A stretch of 64,000 bases of DNA. It comes from Galerina marginata. Its lineage: Eukaryota > Basidiomycota > Agaricomycetes > Agaricales > Galerinaceae. Position 1 is the first letter of the stretch; each line of letters opens with the position of its first letter. The notes below the pieces were generated by a model. The model had not been told where the DNA came from. It searched no databases and saw nothing but the letters and a program-made list of their open reading frames with translations. The position numbers were made by a program, and so were the translations under genes. Location: NCBI GenBank assembly GCA_023014335.1, contig JAECYW010000005.1:868001-932000 (forward strand), in the 5' to 3' direction. Of this stretch, positions 11,732 to 21,879 are shown piece after piece.

Positions 11732-14700
11732 ATGGGATCCCTTGATGATCTAGCTAAGTTCTTCTACAACAAACCCTCATTACTTGTCTTTGGCTCCACA
11801 TATTCCATATCTGTGGCTGCCAGAGACCTCTTCTGCCAGTGGATCCCATCGGATCATCTTGTCAATATATTGGTTAACCCCACATTTTTTCAACGGATCA
11901 CCTTTGTTGTTGCCCAAACTCAATTTCTCATTAAATCGGCAGCAGATATCTTCAACCGGGACACTCATTTTCAAATCACCCCAGGGGACACTCTACATCA
12001 AGCTCTAAATGGTGCAAGATATGGTGAAACTAACCACGTTATAGCCTTATGGACTTCCTTCACGAAGCGCATGCAAATGGCGGTCAGGCTCCTCGATCGG
12101 GTCTTCAAGGACGGTCAATACCCCGACATGGACGAGTTGAACCGATTCGTCGAGCGGGTGTCAGCACCACCCCCAAGAAAGGCTCCCGCAAATGTTCGCA
12201 AGGCTGATCCGCCATCGTCCCTGATCTCGGAGCCAACCCGTTCGATGATCAATGGCGGTTCACACGGTCGATCAACTCAGACCTCACCTTCAACTTCAAC
12301 CCTAACATCCAAGTTGTCCGCCGTTCCATCACGCTCTCCTGCTCAAATTGTTTCAAGCCCCATATCGACGTCTAACAAGACAGGTCCAGTCACAAGATCT
12401 TTGGCATCCAGGACAGAATGCAGTCGCAAACATGACGAGGAACACCGTCGAACACAGATGGGAGGATTAGGCAAGCAGGAAGCTCAAGAGAGACAAGCAG
12501 TGGAAAGAGAGAGGGATCTGGGTGCGGACGCCAGAGTAAGTCAAACAGTTTTGCATCAAAATACACTCGCGCTCGGCCATCCTGTTGTAGAAGTCAGCCC
12601 ACCTTCTTTGAGCCATCAAGCAAGCTCTCAAATACCAACTGGATCTCGTTCTTTCCCGCCAGAACTTGCTAACATCTCAACCTTGCACCCTATTGTGCTA
12701 CCCGTGCTGTCCACCAAGTCCGACTTTACCAATGGATCAGAATTTGACGAGGAAAATTCACCGCCAGAAACGTCACGGTTCCTCGACGTCGCCATTGATT
12801 GTTGGAACCGAAGTGCGAAACTTCCATCGCCTTCGGTTACTGCTACTCGACCTCTGCATACAGAGTCGCCGAGTGCAGTTAGGCTTTCAACTCCGTACAC
12901 GGAGGCGAAGCACCCTCCAGCGTCTGCGGCTCAACTCAATTTCATTCAATCCATCCAGCCGCAACTCCGCAGCCCGTCCGACACTTGCTTTTCAGTACAT
13001 GAATCCGATCTCGAAGGGCAAGGCTTATTGTCAGAAATACCAAGGACATTCAGTACGGCTTTCAATAGTTGGAATCAAAGTACGCGTGGCCTTTTGTCTT
13101 TCGTTTCCGCGATTCGCACTCCACGCCCAGAGTTCGCAAACGTGGTCGCACCATCTTCAGGGTCTCTTACAAGCACAATCCTCCTGCGGTCAAGTCTTTG
13201 TTTCGAAGACCAGACTTCCAGAGGTCAACTCGCCATCCTGTTTCGGGATCGTGAGTTGTTTGTCGTACCTCGTAACTTGTGTTCTTTAACCACAATATCA
13301 CCCCCTTTGTCCGCTCTCCAACTTCATTCTCTGTCAATGGCTCAATCAGTTCTGAACACTTCTCCTACGGCATGCCAGACAGATCCAGCCACAAGATTTC
13401 CAGCATTCGAGGCAGAAAGTGGTCACGAGAAACTCTGGAATCAAACACGCTTGGAAGGATTGGGTAGACAACAGGAGGACCAAGAGACGAGTGTGGCGGT
13501 ACAAGGTGGAGATTCAGATGCAGAGAATCAAGACGGCATTCCAGCAGGCTTCACCATTTCGGCAGCCGTTATTTCGAAAATGCGCCCTCTCACCGCACCA
13601 GATGTTTGCAAGACAACACTTCTTGTCAACGCATTCAACCCTGAACAAGAAGATCTGCCAACAGGACCTCCACAGCTCCAGGACTTCGAGGCGATGCCCT
13701 TTCGTTGGAATCATAGTGCAGAAGTCCTTTTGTCGACGGTTATCGAATCTCGAATACTGCCTACGGAGTCACTGAGTGCGGCTAGGCCTCCAGCTTCGGT
13801 GTCGCGACCTGCTCTCCCTGCCTTTATCCATCCGCGATTTCGCAGCCCATCCGCGCCTTCAACAATGAAGATCATAGCCATCGAGTCACGTTTCCGCAGC
13901 CCGTCTGACTCCCGCGCATCCAAGTCGCCATCTGATGTTCCATCCACCTCACCAATAACTGTAGTTAGTGACGCAGCAGACGCTGGGGGGGAAAGTAGGT
14001 GCATGGTCGAGTACAAGGACTTCACAGCACCTCATCGTCATCCGCTGTGTCCCTCCGGTCATTCATTCAAATTCAAATCTTCTCAATTGGTTTCACGATG
14101 CGTCCTTTCAACGTGCGCACAAGATTCTTTGTCAAGATCTTCAATGGTTTTGGCAGCAAATAGCTTGAAGGAAAACGGTCGAACCAATGTACTGGAATTT
14201 TCTGGACAAGAAGAGGAACAAGAGGCAAAGCTAGTCAAAAGAGACAGAGACCGGGATGCGGAAAAGCGCGTGGACAGAGTGAGTTCACTGATCTCCATTC
14301 GAGTTGCACCATCGCTCGGCTATTCTCTTGCAGAATTTTGCAAGCCGCTTTTGAGCAGTTGGCCTAGCCTTTGGAGACCAACCAGTCCTCGTTCTGACTT
14401 GCTTGAGTCTAGCGGCATCAAAACTTCACCCCCTGTCACGTCAATCATGCCGCCTCTCACCCAGTCCAATGGCCTGGACGGATCCGACATCAATGATAAA
14501 GGCATGCTGTCAGAAACACCGACGACCGTTGACGCCGCCTTTGTTTGTTGGAATCGGAGCGCGGAAAATCCATCGCCTTCAATTACCGCAACTCGAACTC
14601 TGTATACGGAGTCACCGAGTACGGTTAGATCTTCAACTCCGTACACGGAGGCGAAACGGTCTCCAGCTCCTACAGCGCCGCATACTCACTCTCCAAGCCC

Positions 14701-17700
14701 ATCCATCCAACCGCGATTTCGTAGCCCATCAGGCTCACACTTATTCATTGTTCCATCCACGTCATCGATATCCGACAACGGTGACAATTCTGCAACACTC
14801 CTTCTCCTAATTCCAAGCTCGACCTTACGGGAGTCAGGTCTTTGTTTCGAAGACCTAGACCCTGGACGTCAACTTGTAGTCCTGTTTCGGGACTCCAAGT
14901 CGTTTGTTATGCTTCGGGGTTTATCGTCTTTTGATGAGACTGTAGAGACACTAACAGGAAGGCCTCCAACTTTCACGTCACGCCCAACTCCTTCAACTTC
15001 GATGGTCCAGCCAAGGCTTCGGTGTCTGTCTGGCCCTCTTCCTCTTTCCCAGGATGCCAATCCCTCAAACTCACCATTCGGTCAGTTGAATCCAACACGG
15101 CCACTTTCCGAGATCAGCGCAAATCCAGTAAAGCAACCTCCGTCTCTCGCACCATGGGCAGACCTCTTTCCTTTTGCCCTACCGCATCTCTGCGACCCTT
15201 CCGACCACCATCAATATCAACTTAGGGCAACCGTAATAGTAGAAGGAGAGACAGCGAATGCTGGGGGGGCTAATAGGCAGAAGGACTCCAGTGACGACTT
15301 CAACTTCGCCTTGCGATATCACCCTCCGCCATCTCTCCTGGTTATTACAGCTCAAACTCAACATATGGAGTCACCGAGCGCGGTCACGTCCATAACACTG
15401 CGTATGGGGGCGAAACAACATCCGGCTTTGAAGTTACGGCTTATTCTTACTCCCTCGATCCAACCACATTTCCACAGCCCTTCCATCCTGCGTTTACGTC
15501 CATTCAATACCCCTCCGGCGCCAACTCTCATTGGACGAACCTTCAACAAGCAACTTTCACTTTCAGAAACACAACAGATCCTCAATGTCAGCCGCGTTAG
15601 TTGGAATCGAAGTGCGAGAGTCCCATCGCCTTTGATTACTGCTACTCGAACTCTGCATACAGAGTCACCGAGCGCAGTTAGGTTGCGAGTTCTGCATACA
15701 GAATTCAGGCAGCCTCTGACTACTTTGCTATATCTGTTGGCGCTCCAGAGTGCGATCCCTCAGGTGTCAGGTCTTTGTTTCGAAGACCAAACTCCTGGAG
15801 GTCGACTTGCAATCTTGTTTCGAGACTGCAGGTTGTTTGTTGCCCAGCTAGACTTGCCTTTCTGGTCTGCAGACACCTACGTGCAGCTCACGCCACCTCC
15901 AACCATCTATACATCACCATTGTCGCTTTTCGGTCAAACTTCTGTTGCCCTACCTCGTCTACCCAGTCCGTCCTTGTACATCTCATCAAGCCGCCGACAA
16001 TATCAGGACATTAATGGATCCGACGTCGGCGATCGGGGCATACTATCAGAAACACCGAGTACCGTTGACACCATCCTTGTTTGTTGGAATCGAAAGCCGC
16101 CCAGTGCGGTTAGGCTCTTTACTCCGAATACAGAGACGAAACGGCCTCCATCTTACATGGTCCCACATACTCTTCCTCCGTCAATCCAACCGCATTTTCA
16201 TAGTCCATCTGGGCTTCGTCCATCTCCACATCTGCCTCCGTTCAGTCCAGTTTGCCTCGAATTTCTAGTCATCAACAAATCTAACCATTGCGATCAAGAC
16301 AAGCGAGGTTCAATACCTGAAACATTGCGGACTCGGATTATCAGCACCGTCCTTGTTTGTTGGAATCGGAGAGGAGATGGCCCATTCCCTCCGGTTACTG
16401 TGACTCGAGCTCTGCACACAGAGTCGTCGAGCTCGGTTAGGCTTTCAACTCTGTATACAGAGACGAAGCAGCCAACCTCTATCTCAGTAGCACTCGTCAT
16501 GTCGACGTTGTTCAAGTTTTTCGATACACAAATTCTGACGTGGCACCATACCGCGCACATCATAAACTGTACCCGATCATGTGTAGCATTCATGATAACC
16601 AATGGATCGAGTTTAAAGAACGCTGGATGGTGGTGGAAAGGAAGGGAAGGAAAGAGACCGGAACAGAAAGTGAGAATTGACTGTATTTTAACAACCAGGA
16701 TGGATATTGCCGCGATTCTTTTTGAGCTTGAAAGCCTTCGTTTAAGCGATGATTTTGGCCGCTCGAACGTCTCAGTCCTTTCACTCTTTGCCTCGAAAAC
16801 CGATCAACAACTTTCAGATTCATCGCCCCAATGCTCTGCACTCGTTCGGTTCGCTTCTGTCGTCACAGGCTTATTCCAACGGCCTCGAAAAGACCTTTCC
16901 GACTACACCTGGAGCTTATTGAGACGCCCGTTGCTCGCCGCTCAGTGCTCGCTTTTGTCAATCTCGCATTTTGGACAAATCAGTAGATATCTCACCAACG
17001 CGGCCGCCATTCTTGATATCCAAGATATCTACGGAAAGCTCTCAATGCTCTCTTTCCAGCAAGTTCTCATTCGTCAACCTGCGTTTAATGCTCCTTTCGC
17101 TATCGTCAACGTCATCCTTCCTGTTATACACCTTATCGCAGATCATCGGATCCGAATTCAGCTACGATTTTTAGTGCTATGGAAAGCCCTGATTCATAGC
17201 TTTCCGGTGATATTCAGTTTATGGCGATACGATAGGTGGACGACGCACAATAACGGATTGTTTGGGACTGGTATAAGAAACTCTCAGCCCCTCAGGTCAT
17301 TGAAGCAAGGCTCTACCTTTTCCTCACTCAACAGAGCTATAAAACATGCAAACCAGTACTCAATCGATCCCTTTTGCTTCTTCAGTTATCACCTCATTGC
17401 TTCAGTCTGGTTATGTAGAGTATTTTCAGGATTTCGACGATTTTCCACCTACCTTGGGCTCCTGTCACTCAAATTTGACGATTTCTACATCAACAAAATG
17501 GCGTCGAGCACTCCATTCCAGCAAGCATACAACAATCATCAACTGTCCGCTCTTTCTGCCGCTATAACCAATGGACCCTGGGATACATACTGCCCTATGA
17601 AGGATCATCAACTTCGAATTTCGCTACGATCTTTTGCGGACTGCAAAGTCCTAGTCCGTAGCTTTCCGACGATATTAAGTTTATGGCAGAACAATATCTG

Positions 17701-18232
17701 GAAAGCTTACAGGAGCGGAATCCTCATGGCCAACATCAGAAACTTGAGGTTTAAGTTTGTCAACTTGCTAGCCACCGGTCACGCCATTTCTGCACTCGGA
17801 AGGCTTACATGGAATGCATCTTACCTTCCAAAGGAATTCTGGAGAGGTTATCGTCTCTTTATTGATGGGTTATGGTCTAAGGAGTGGATATCTCGGTTGT
17901 TTACTGGATTTCGACAAATTTTCGATTACCTCATCGACATCTTGCTCGTTCTCTACGATTTTAGGCTTGGTCGAAAGCCGTTAATCGCATCATTCAAGCA
18001 ATTCCTCAAATATGGCACATCGTCAAGTATTGCTCCCGGAAATTGGCTTCTTAACCAATTAGGCTCATTTTTACGAATTGTACCATCACACCTCATCAGC
18101 TTCGTTTATCGCGACAATTCTGGGCCCATTCGAAAGCAGTCGATTGCGCCGTTCATCCGATATCGCATACGTGGCCATTTACCCAATGATTTCCCCAGCC
18201 GTCGCAATACAGAGTTCCTACCTTCACTTTGA
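11732..18232 (+). CDS. Giant repetitive protein of the LTR element (2,166 aa), function unknown
   Basis: The ATG at 11732 lies in a near-perfect Kozak context (CACCATGG) 72 nt after the LTR, and the frame stays open for 2,166 codons. Residues 1-145 look helical and globular (MGSLDDLAKFF...). Residues about 150-1600 are Ser/Thr/Pro-rich and built from recurring modules: a WNRSA-type box followed by ESPSAVR and YTEAK (seven copies, near 12799, 13069, 13703, 14548, 15602, 16081 and 16354), a QPRFRSPS-type box (about seven), and a GLCFEDQ...LFRD box (three, near 13194, 14833 and 15765). Residues about 1660-2166 are aromatic and hydrophobic, with a duplicated block around FPVIFSLWRYDRW (near 17200) and FPTILSLWQNNIW (near 17660). 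No catalytic motif or zinc knuckle is visible. It could be a structural, Gag-like protein or a captured host gene. It has no introns, as expected for a retroelement passenger. Confidence 0.8.
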   Translation: MGSLDDLAKFFYNKPSLLVFGSTYSISVAARDLFCQWIPSDHLVNILVNPTFFQRITFVVAQTQFLIKSAADIFNRDTHFQITPGDTLHQALNGARYGETNHVIALWTSFTKRMQMAVRLLDRVFKDGQYPDMDELNRFVERVSAPPPRKAPANVRKADPPSSLISEPTRSMINGGSHGRSTQTSPSTSTLTSKLSAVPSRSPAQIVSSPISTSNKTGPVTRSLASRTECSRKHDEEHRRTQMGGLGKQEAQERQAVERERDLGADARVSQTVLHQNTLALGHPVVEVSPPSLSHQASSQIPTGSRSFPPELANISTLHPIVLPVLSTKSDFTNGSEFDEENSPPETSRFLDVAIDCWNRSAKLPSPSVTATRPLHTESPSAVRLSTPYTEAKHPPASAAQLNFIQSIQPQLRSPSDTCFSVHESDLEGQGLLSEIPRTFSTAFNSWNQSTRGLLSFVSAIRTPRPEFANVVAPSSGSLTSTILLRSSLCFEDQTSRGQLAILFRDRELFVVPRNLCSLTTISPPLSALQLHSLSMAQSVLNTSPTACQTDPATRFPAFEAESGHEKLWNQTRLEGLGRQQEDQETSVAVQGGDSDAENQDGIPAGFTISAAVISKMRPLTAPDVCKTTLLVNAFNPEQEDLPTGPPQLQDFEAMPFRWNHSAEVLLSTVIESRILPTESLSAARPPASVSRPALPAFIHPRFRSPSAPSTMKIIAIESRFRSPSDSRASKSPSDVPSTSPITVVSDAADAGGESRCMVEYKDFTAPHRHPLCPSGHSFKFKSSQLVSRCVLSTCAQDSLSRSSMVLAANSLKENGRTNVLEFSGQEEEQEAKLVKRDRDRDAEKRVDRVSSLISIRVAPSLGYSLAEFCKPLLSSWPSLWRPTSPRSDLLESSGIKTSPPVTSIMPPLTQSNGLDGSDINDKGMLSETPTTVDAAFVCWNRSAENPSPSITATRTLYTESPSTVRSSTPYTEAKRSPAPTAPHTHSPSPSIQPRFRSPSGSHLFIVPSTSSISDNGDNSATLLLLIPSSTLRESGLCFEDLDPGRQLVVLFRDSKSFVMLRGLSSFDETVETLTGRPPTFTSRPTPSTSMVQPRLRCLSGPLPLSQDANPSNSPFGQLNPTRPLSEISANPVKQPPSLAPWADLFPFALPHLCDPSDHHQYQLRATVIVEGETANAGGANRQKDSSDDFNFALRYHPPPSLLVITAQTQHMESPSAVTSITLRMGAKQHPALKLRLILTPSIQPHFHSPSILRLRPFNTPPAPTLIGRTFNKQLSLSETQQILNVSRVSWNRSARVPSPLITATRTLHTESPSAVRLRVLHTEFRQPLTTLLYLLALQSAIPQVSGLCFEDQTPGGRLAILFRDCRLFVAQLDLPFWSADTYVQLTPPPTIYTSPLSLFGQTSVALPRLPSPSLYISSSRRQYQDINGSDVGDRGILSETPSTVDTILVCWNRKPPSAVRLFTPNTETKRPPSYMVPHTLPPSIQPHFHSPSGLRPSPHLPPFSPVCLEFLVINKSNHCDQDKRGSIPETLRTRIISTVLVCWNRRGDGPFPPVTVTRALHTESSSSVRLSTLYTETKQPTSISVALVMSTLFKFFDTQILTWHHTAHIINCTRSCVAFMITNGSSLKNAGWWWKGREGKRPEQKVRIDCILTTRMDIAAILFELESLRLSDDFGRSNVSVLSLFASKTDQQLSDSSPQCSALVRFASVVTGLFQRPRKDLSDYTWSLLRRPLLAAQCSLLSISHFGQISRYLTNAAAILDIQDIYGKLSMLSFQQVLIRQPAFNAPFAIVNVILPVIHLIADHRIRIQLRFLVLWKALIHSFPVIFSLWRYDRWTTHNNGLFGTGIRNSQPLRSLKQGSTFSSLNRAIKHANQYSIDPFCFFSYHLIASVWLCRVFSGFRRFSTYLGLLSLKFDDFYINKMASSTPFQQAYNNHQLSALSAAITNGPWDTYCPMKDHQLRISLRSFADCKVLVRSFPTILSLWQNNIWKAYRSGILMANIRNLRFKFVNLLATGHAISALGRLTWNASYLPKEFWRGYRLFIDGLWSKEWISRLFTGFRQIFDYLIDILLVLYDFRLGRKPLIASFKQFLKYGTSSSIAPGNWLLNQLGSFLRIVPSHLISFVYRDNSGPIRKQSIAPFIRYRIRGHLPNDFPSRRNTEFLPSL

Positions 18233-19149
18233 CGAATTACCCCACCGCATTCCATCGGCTCCGAATTCCGTCAAGATACTTCGCACATTTTAAAGGTATT
18301 ACACATGCGGTTCCGCAGATATCTTAAACGTAGCAAGTCGCCCGGTATTCGCTCCGGAAATCAGCTTTTTGGCAACATTTGCGCAGTTTCACAAATTCTG
18401 TTGTGGTACATCATCGCCCCGACTTCCTGCGACGATTTTGGACGCGTTCGAAAGCGCTGATTCACAGCTCTCTGGGGATATCCGGAACATGTTTATCTGA
18501 CCGGTGGTTGCTTCGCAAATTGGGATTTTGATGATTTTGACCCTTCACTCCTATGTTTTTATGCCTCATCCATGCTCCATGTTTCCTCCAATATGCCTAC
18601 TTCCTGTTCCTGTCAACTCTTCTATCCTTTCTGGCCAGTGTGTCTCCTCCTCCTCCAATGAACTGCCAATGTTCTGTCTCATCTCCTAGCACCCTCAAAC
18701 TCTTGCCTTGCAATTTCTTGAGGCTGGGGGGGCTATATGAGGATTAATTTTCTGGGAGGGCTATAGGTATAGTAGGCTGATCAAAGCCTACTCTCAGTGA
18801 TCCCTGTTCTAAATGGGCCTGGCCACCTTTATATATGACTACCAAATTTTTTCTATTCATTTAAAGTTTCACTTCTTCTTCTTGGATCTAACTTTGCCAC
18901 TTCATTGGAGTTCATTTTCTGTTTTTAACTATGGGCTCTTAGCACAAATCCATTTTTCCATTTTTACTATTTTCTTTGCTCATTTACAAACTCACTTCAC
19001 CTTTCATTTTATCCTTTAAATTTTGGATTCCCTCCATCCATCCCCAACACCTCCTTGTTTTTAAATTTCTTTCCAACCTCAAGAAATTTTCTTTGATTTC
19101 CAACATCTATTCTACTTTTTGTCAGCGCAGATGGAAAGTGGGGGGGCTC
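18233..19149 (+). other. 3' internal region of the LTR element
   Basis: The first part (about 18300-18540) is a further, frame-broken copy of the C-terminal repeat block of the giant protein (compare GCTGATTCACAGCTCTC with GATTCATAGCTTTCC near 17193). The rest is strongly T/C-rich and non-coding. A GAGGCTGGGGGGG tract near 18720 resembles the polypurine tract at the LTR edge. Confidence 0.65.
19133..19146 (+). other. Polypurine tract
   Basis: GGAAAGTGGGGGGG lies 3 nt before the 3' LTR. This is where plus-strand DNA synthesis would be primed. It fixes the element's orientation as plus. Confidence 0.8.
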
Positions 19150-19559
19150 TGTAAGATAGCTTTTCCCATCTTCCTACCTTTCCTTTCCATCTACTTGATA
19201 CTATCTGGACTATAGGGTATGGCTAGTTACATATGATGTCACATTACTGTGACATCTGGTAGATATAGTCATTCTCGTCACATTTGTCAATATAACTCTC
19301 TTACTATCATCTTCAAGAAGCCTACACGCTTACTTCCCTCACTACCTGCTGTTAACCAGGCTGAGGAGTACGCTAAGGCCTACTGACTGATCTTAGAGAT
19401 CTACATACGTAGATCTAAGAGGGAGTTACCCTTATCAGCCCAACTATTTCTCTTATCTCGCTCTCCGACTTTGGTTTATACCAAGGTCATCACACCTCTG
19501 CCCGCCCGAAGGTCGTAGGCGTTTCACCACTGAACCAGAGACGCTAACAGTGTCTCACA
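19150..19559 (+). repeat. 3' long terminal repeat
   Basis: 410 bp, read as identical to the left copy. It is bounded by the polypurine tract on one side and the CAAGA duplication on the other. Confidence 0.95.
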
Positions 19560-19564
19560 CAAGA
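19560..19564. repeat. Target-site duplication, right (CAAGA)
   Basis: Matches the 5 bp before the left LTR. Confidence 0.9.
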
Positions 19565-19760
19565 GGCCAGAATACCACGGGTGCAGCACAGGGAAATACA
19601 AGGCCGGGATCGTGGTGCCGTGGAAGTCGCAAACGTTTATCCAGATCGAGGAGGGGTAAGAGTGAGTGCTGGGAAGGAGTAATCGCGGGGTCAAACGGCA
19701 AACGGTAACCAAAATAAAGAGAGGCAGGAGTGACCGAAGATAATGCAGGTGGATTGATCG

Positions 19761-19963
19761 TCAAGACGTCGTGCGACCGCTACGGCCTGGAGATAATGTC
19801 GAGAGCACAGAAGAAAATGAGGTGCGTTATTGTTTACAAAGTGGTCTGGCAGTGCACTGGGCCAATGAGAAGGAGCGTAGGTGTTGGCGAATGCGGAATA
19901 GGAGAAGCGGAGCTGTAGCGGGCAGCTAGGGTGTGGGCTCCGTGGCAGCGTTGGTGATGCAGG
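19761..19963. repeat. Old diverged repeat, right copy
   Basis: Partner of 11054-11249, collinear and ending at the same GTTGGTGATGC. The sequence immediately right of the LTR element (19565 on, GGCCAGAATACC) may continue the left copy, just as GGCCGGTTACAC continues this one, so the original state was probably two tandem copies. Confidence 0.6.
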
Positions 19964-20329
19964 GGCCGGTTACACTGGCATGGTGAGAAGGCGGCCAGGA
20001 AGAAAACCGTTGGCGCCACACAGGCAGAGACAAGCTTGGCGGTGGAGCTGACAGCAGAAAAACAAAGGTCAATGTAAGAATTTGCAAAATGGCGTGAAAG
20101 GACGTACCAGCACCTAAAACTTCACCAACGATGGCGCCGCAATAAAGGACGAGTTGGGCACACACAAGGCATGTCGGTACCTCTCCTCGCCGTTTCGTAT
20201 GTAGCTCATCTCCTTCGCGTGGATCGGTCGACCGGTTGCGGAGTGTTGGCCCGAAAGGTGTTACCACAAGGGGGTGGCAGTACTGGTATAGAAAGCGGCG
20301 GGTATCCAAAGCGGCACCAAGGTTGATTT

Positions 20330-21740
20330 TTCATCGGGGAGGCGAGGAGGAGGTATAGTGTTGGCCGCATGACTGGAGGTCGCGCATATCAGAACCTAAT
20401 GATGGTGCGTCATTGTCAACTTGCAATAACATGAAAATAGAAAAAAATCTTACCATCTTCCGTATTGTAAACAGGTATTTTCAGATCTTCCACCTTCCAT
20501 AATTCTTCCAAATCTTCCTCAACAAGTTTTTGGTTGCCTCCGACAGGTATGCGCTGTGGTATGGAACACCAACGACCAAGAACCTAATAGAACTAATAGA
20601 AAAAACCGGTTTTCGCTGAGAAAAAGGCACCTTGCTCTGATTAAGACCGGCTGTGGCTTTAACCTTGCGTAGGCTTGTAACGAGGCCAAAAAAAGGGCCG
20701 GTTACGACAAATGCCTTGGGCCCATTGTGGAGGGAGACAAAAAGCTGAGAATCGGCCGCCAGGTGTTTCTTGGTCTTTGCGGTGTGGGATTGAAGCTCCT
20801 TCAAGCTCAAATTTAAACCCGTGACCGACAACATAGGACTCGGGGTACCCACCCCACCTTTGATGGAATCCTGAACAATGCCAGGCTCCGAGGCAGTAAC
20901 AGGGAATGCCTCTTCACCCCTAAGGCCGGAGTAGAAGAGCCATTTCAAGGCTTTGCAGGAGTTCTTGACGAAGGCCTCAAAAGAGGCTGAAGCGGCGATC
21001 GCGACAGCAGAAACTATGCCTTGGGAGTGTCCAGTCGCACCGGTGAGGCAGCTTCGAAGTTTTCCAGGAGTGAGGCCCTCGATGTGACAGACGACGAGGT
21101 ATTGTACAAGTCGAGTAAGGCCGATTAGTGGGAAAGATACTGGGACTGACGCCAAGTACGGAACTGAGGAACGAGATGTAGCTCCTGATAGCCAAGACAG
21201 CACGTCAATGCCATGAATGTAGAAAGTCGAGTCGGATTCTTCTTCAGCCAACGGTACGAGGACGTCTTCCGTGACCGCAGTAAGGAATGGTGCAATGAAA
21301 GGCTTGTAGGTGTCATATAAATTCTGGAGTTCGTCAAAGTAGACATCATTGGTGCCCTGCCCGCCGAAAAGAGCGAAAACGGAAGCTTTTCTGGGTAGAG
21401 GGGCTGAGAGAAGGGCCGACTTGGGTTGGGAGGGAATGCCGGAAGCGTGGTGTGCCTTAATCGTGGCGACGGCGTTGAAATACGCCGCGAGAACGACTTT
21501 GCGCGACACAGTGTCAACGCTGGACACGAGGGTATGGATATCCTTGGCCGCGAGGTATGATGTCGTAAAGTACTTGAGCACGTTGAGGAGCAACGCGGTA
21601 CGTGCGCTGGTCGACTTGGTGTCTTTTGAGATGCTCTCCGCAACATATGCGAGGAAGCGTGCAGAAGGCTATATTGTTGCTTCTGCTTTGTTTTCTAAGT
21701 CGACCGTGCTGTCGACAGCAATTGGATAAGGATAAATTCA
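20330..21740 (-). pseudogene. Fatty acid synthase subunit beta, N-terminal acetyltransferase fragment
   Basis: The 370-codon frame (20481-21593) covers the acetyltransferase (starter loading) domain of fungal FAS beta: ASVFALFGGQGTND, then ATGHSQGIVSAVA with the GHSxG nucleophile motif, then VGVPYHSAYL. Homology extends upstream in frame through RFLAYVAESISKD but hits an in-frame TAG. Downstream a one-base frameshift ends the frame, and in the shifted frame EEDLEELW, then VPVYNTEDG-like sequence, leads to a retained 58-nt intron (20396-20453). The next exon (SDMRDL) soon meets a TGA. A 9-bp tandem duplication adds two or three residues before RFLVVG. Intact FAS beta has about 2,000 residues with enoyl reductase, dehydratase and malonyl/palmitoyl transferase domains. 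Those are absent, so this is a relic. Confidence 0.9.
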
Positions 21741-21879
21741 TTCCGGAGGACTTCCGCAACGATCCATTCGTCGATTCAGGTAGACACAGGGATGGAAATC
21801 TACACGAGGCAAACGGTTGGAAATGGATTACATGGGCAAGAAAAGCGACGACTCACTCTAATTTGTACGAGGGTAAGAA

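Larger units (their letters stand above)
11250..19559 (+). mobile_element. Complete LTR retroelement without pol, carrying one giant ORF
   Basis: Two direct 410-bp repeats (11250-11659 and 19150-19559), each starting TGTAAGATAG and ending GTCTCACA, bound an 8,310-bp element flanked by CAAGA duplications. I compared the LTRs line by line and saw no difference, so integration is recent. A purine tract precedes the 3' LTR and a TGG-starting candidate primer site follows the 5' LTR. The interior shows no reverse transcriptase, integrase, protease or zinc knuckle in any frame. It holds one 6.5-kb open frame and about 0.9 kb of pyrimidine-rich 3' DNA. Mobilisation must therefore rely on enzymes from another element. 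It is comparable in build to large retrotransposon derivatives, but those are normally non-coding. Confidence 0.93.

Noticed and set aside
12666..13289. 207-codon frame inside the giant ORF, shifted by one base
   Set aside because: It follows the same repeats in another phase. Third-position divergence between modules supports the main frame only.
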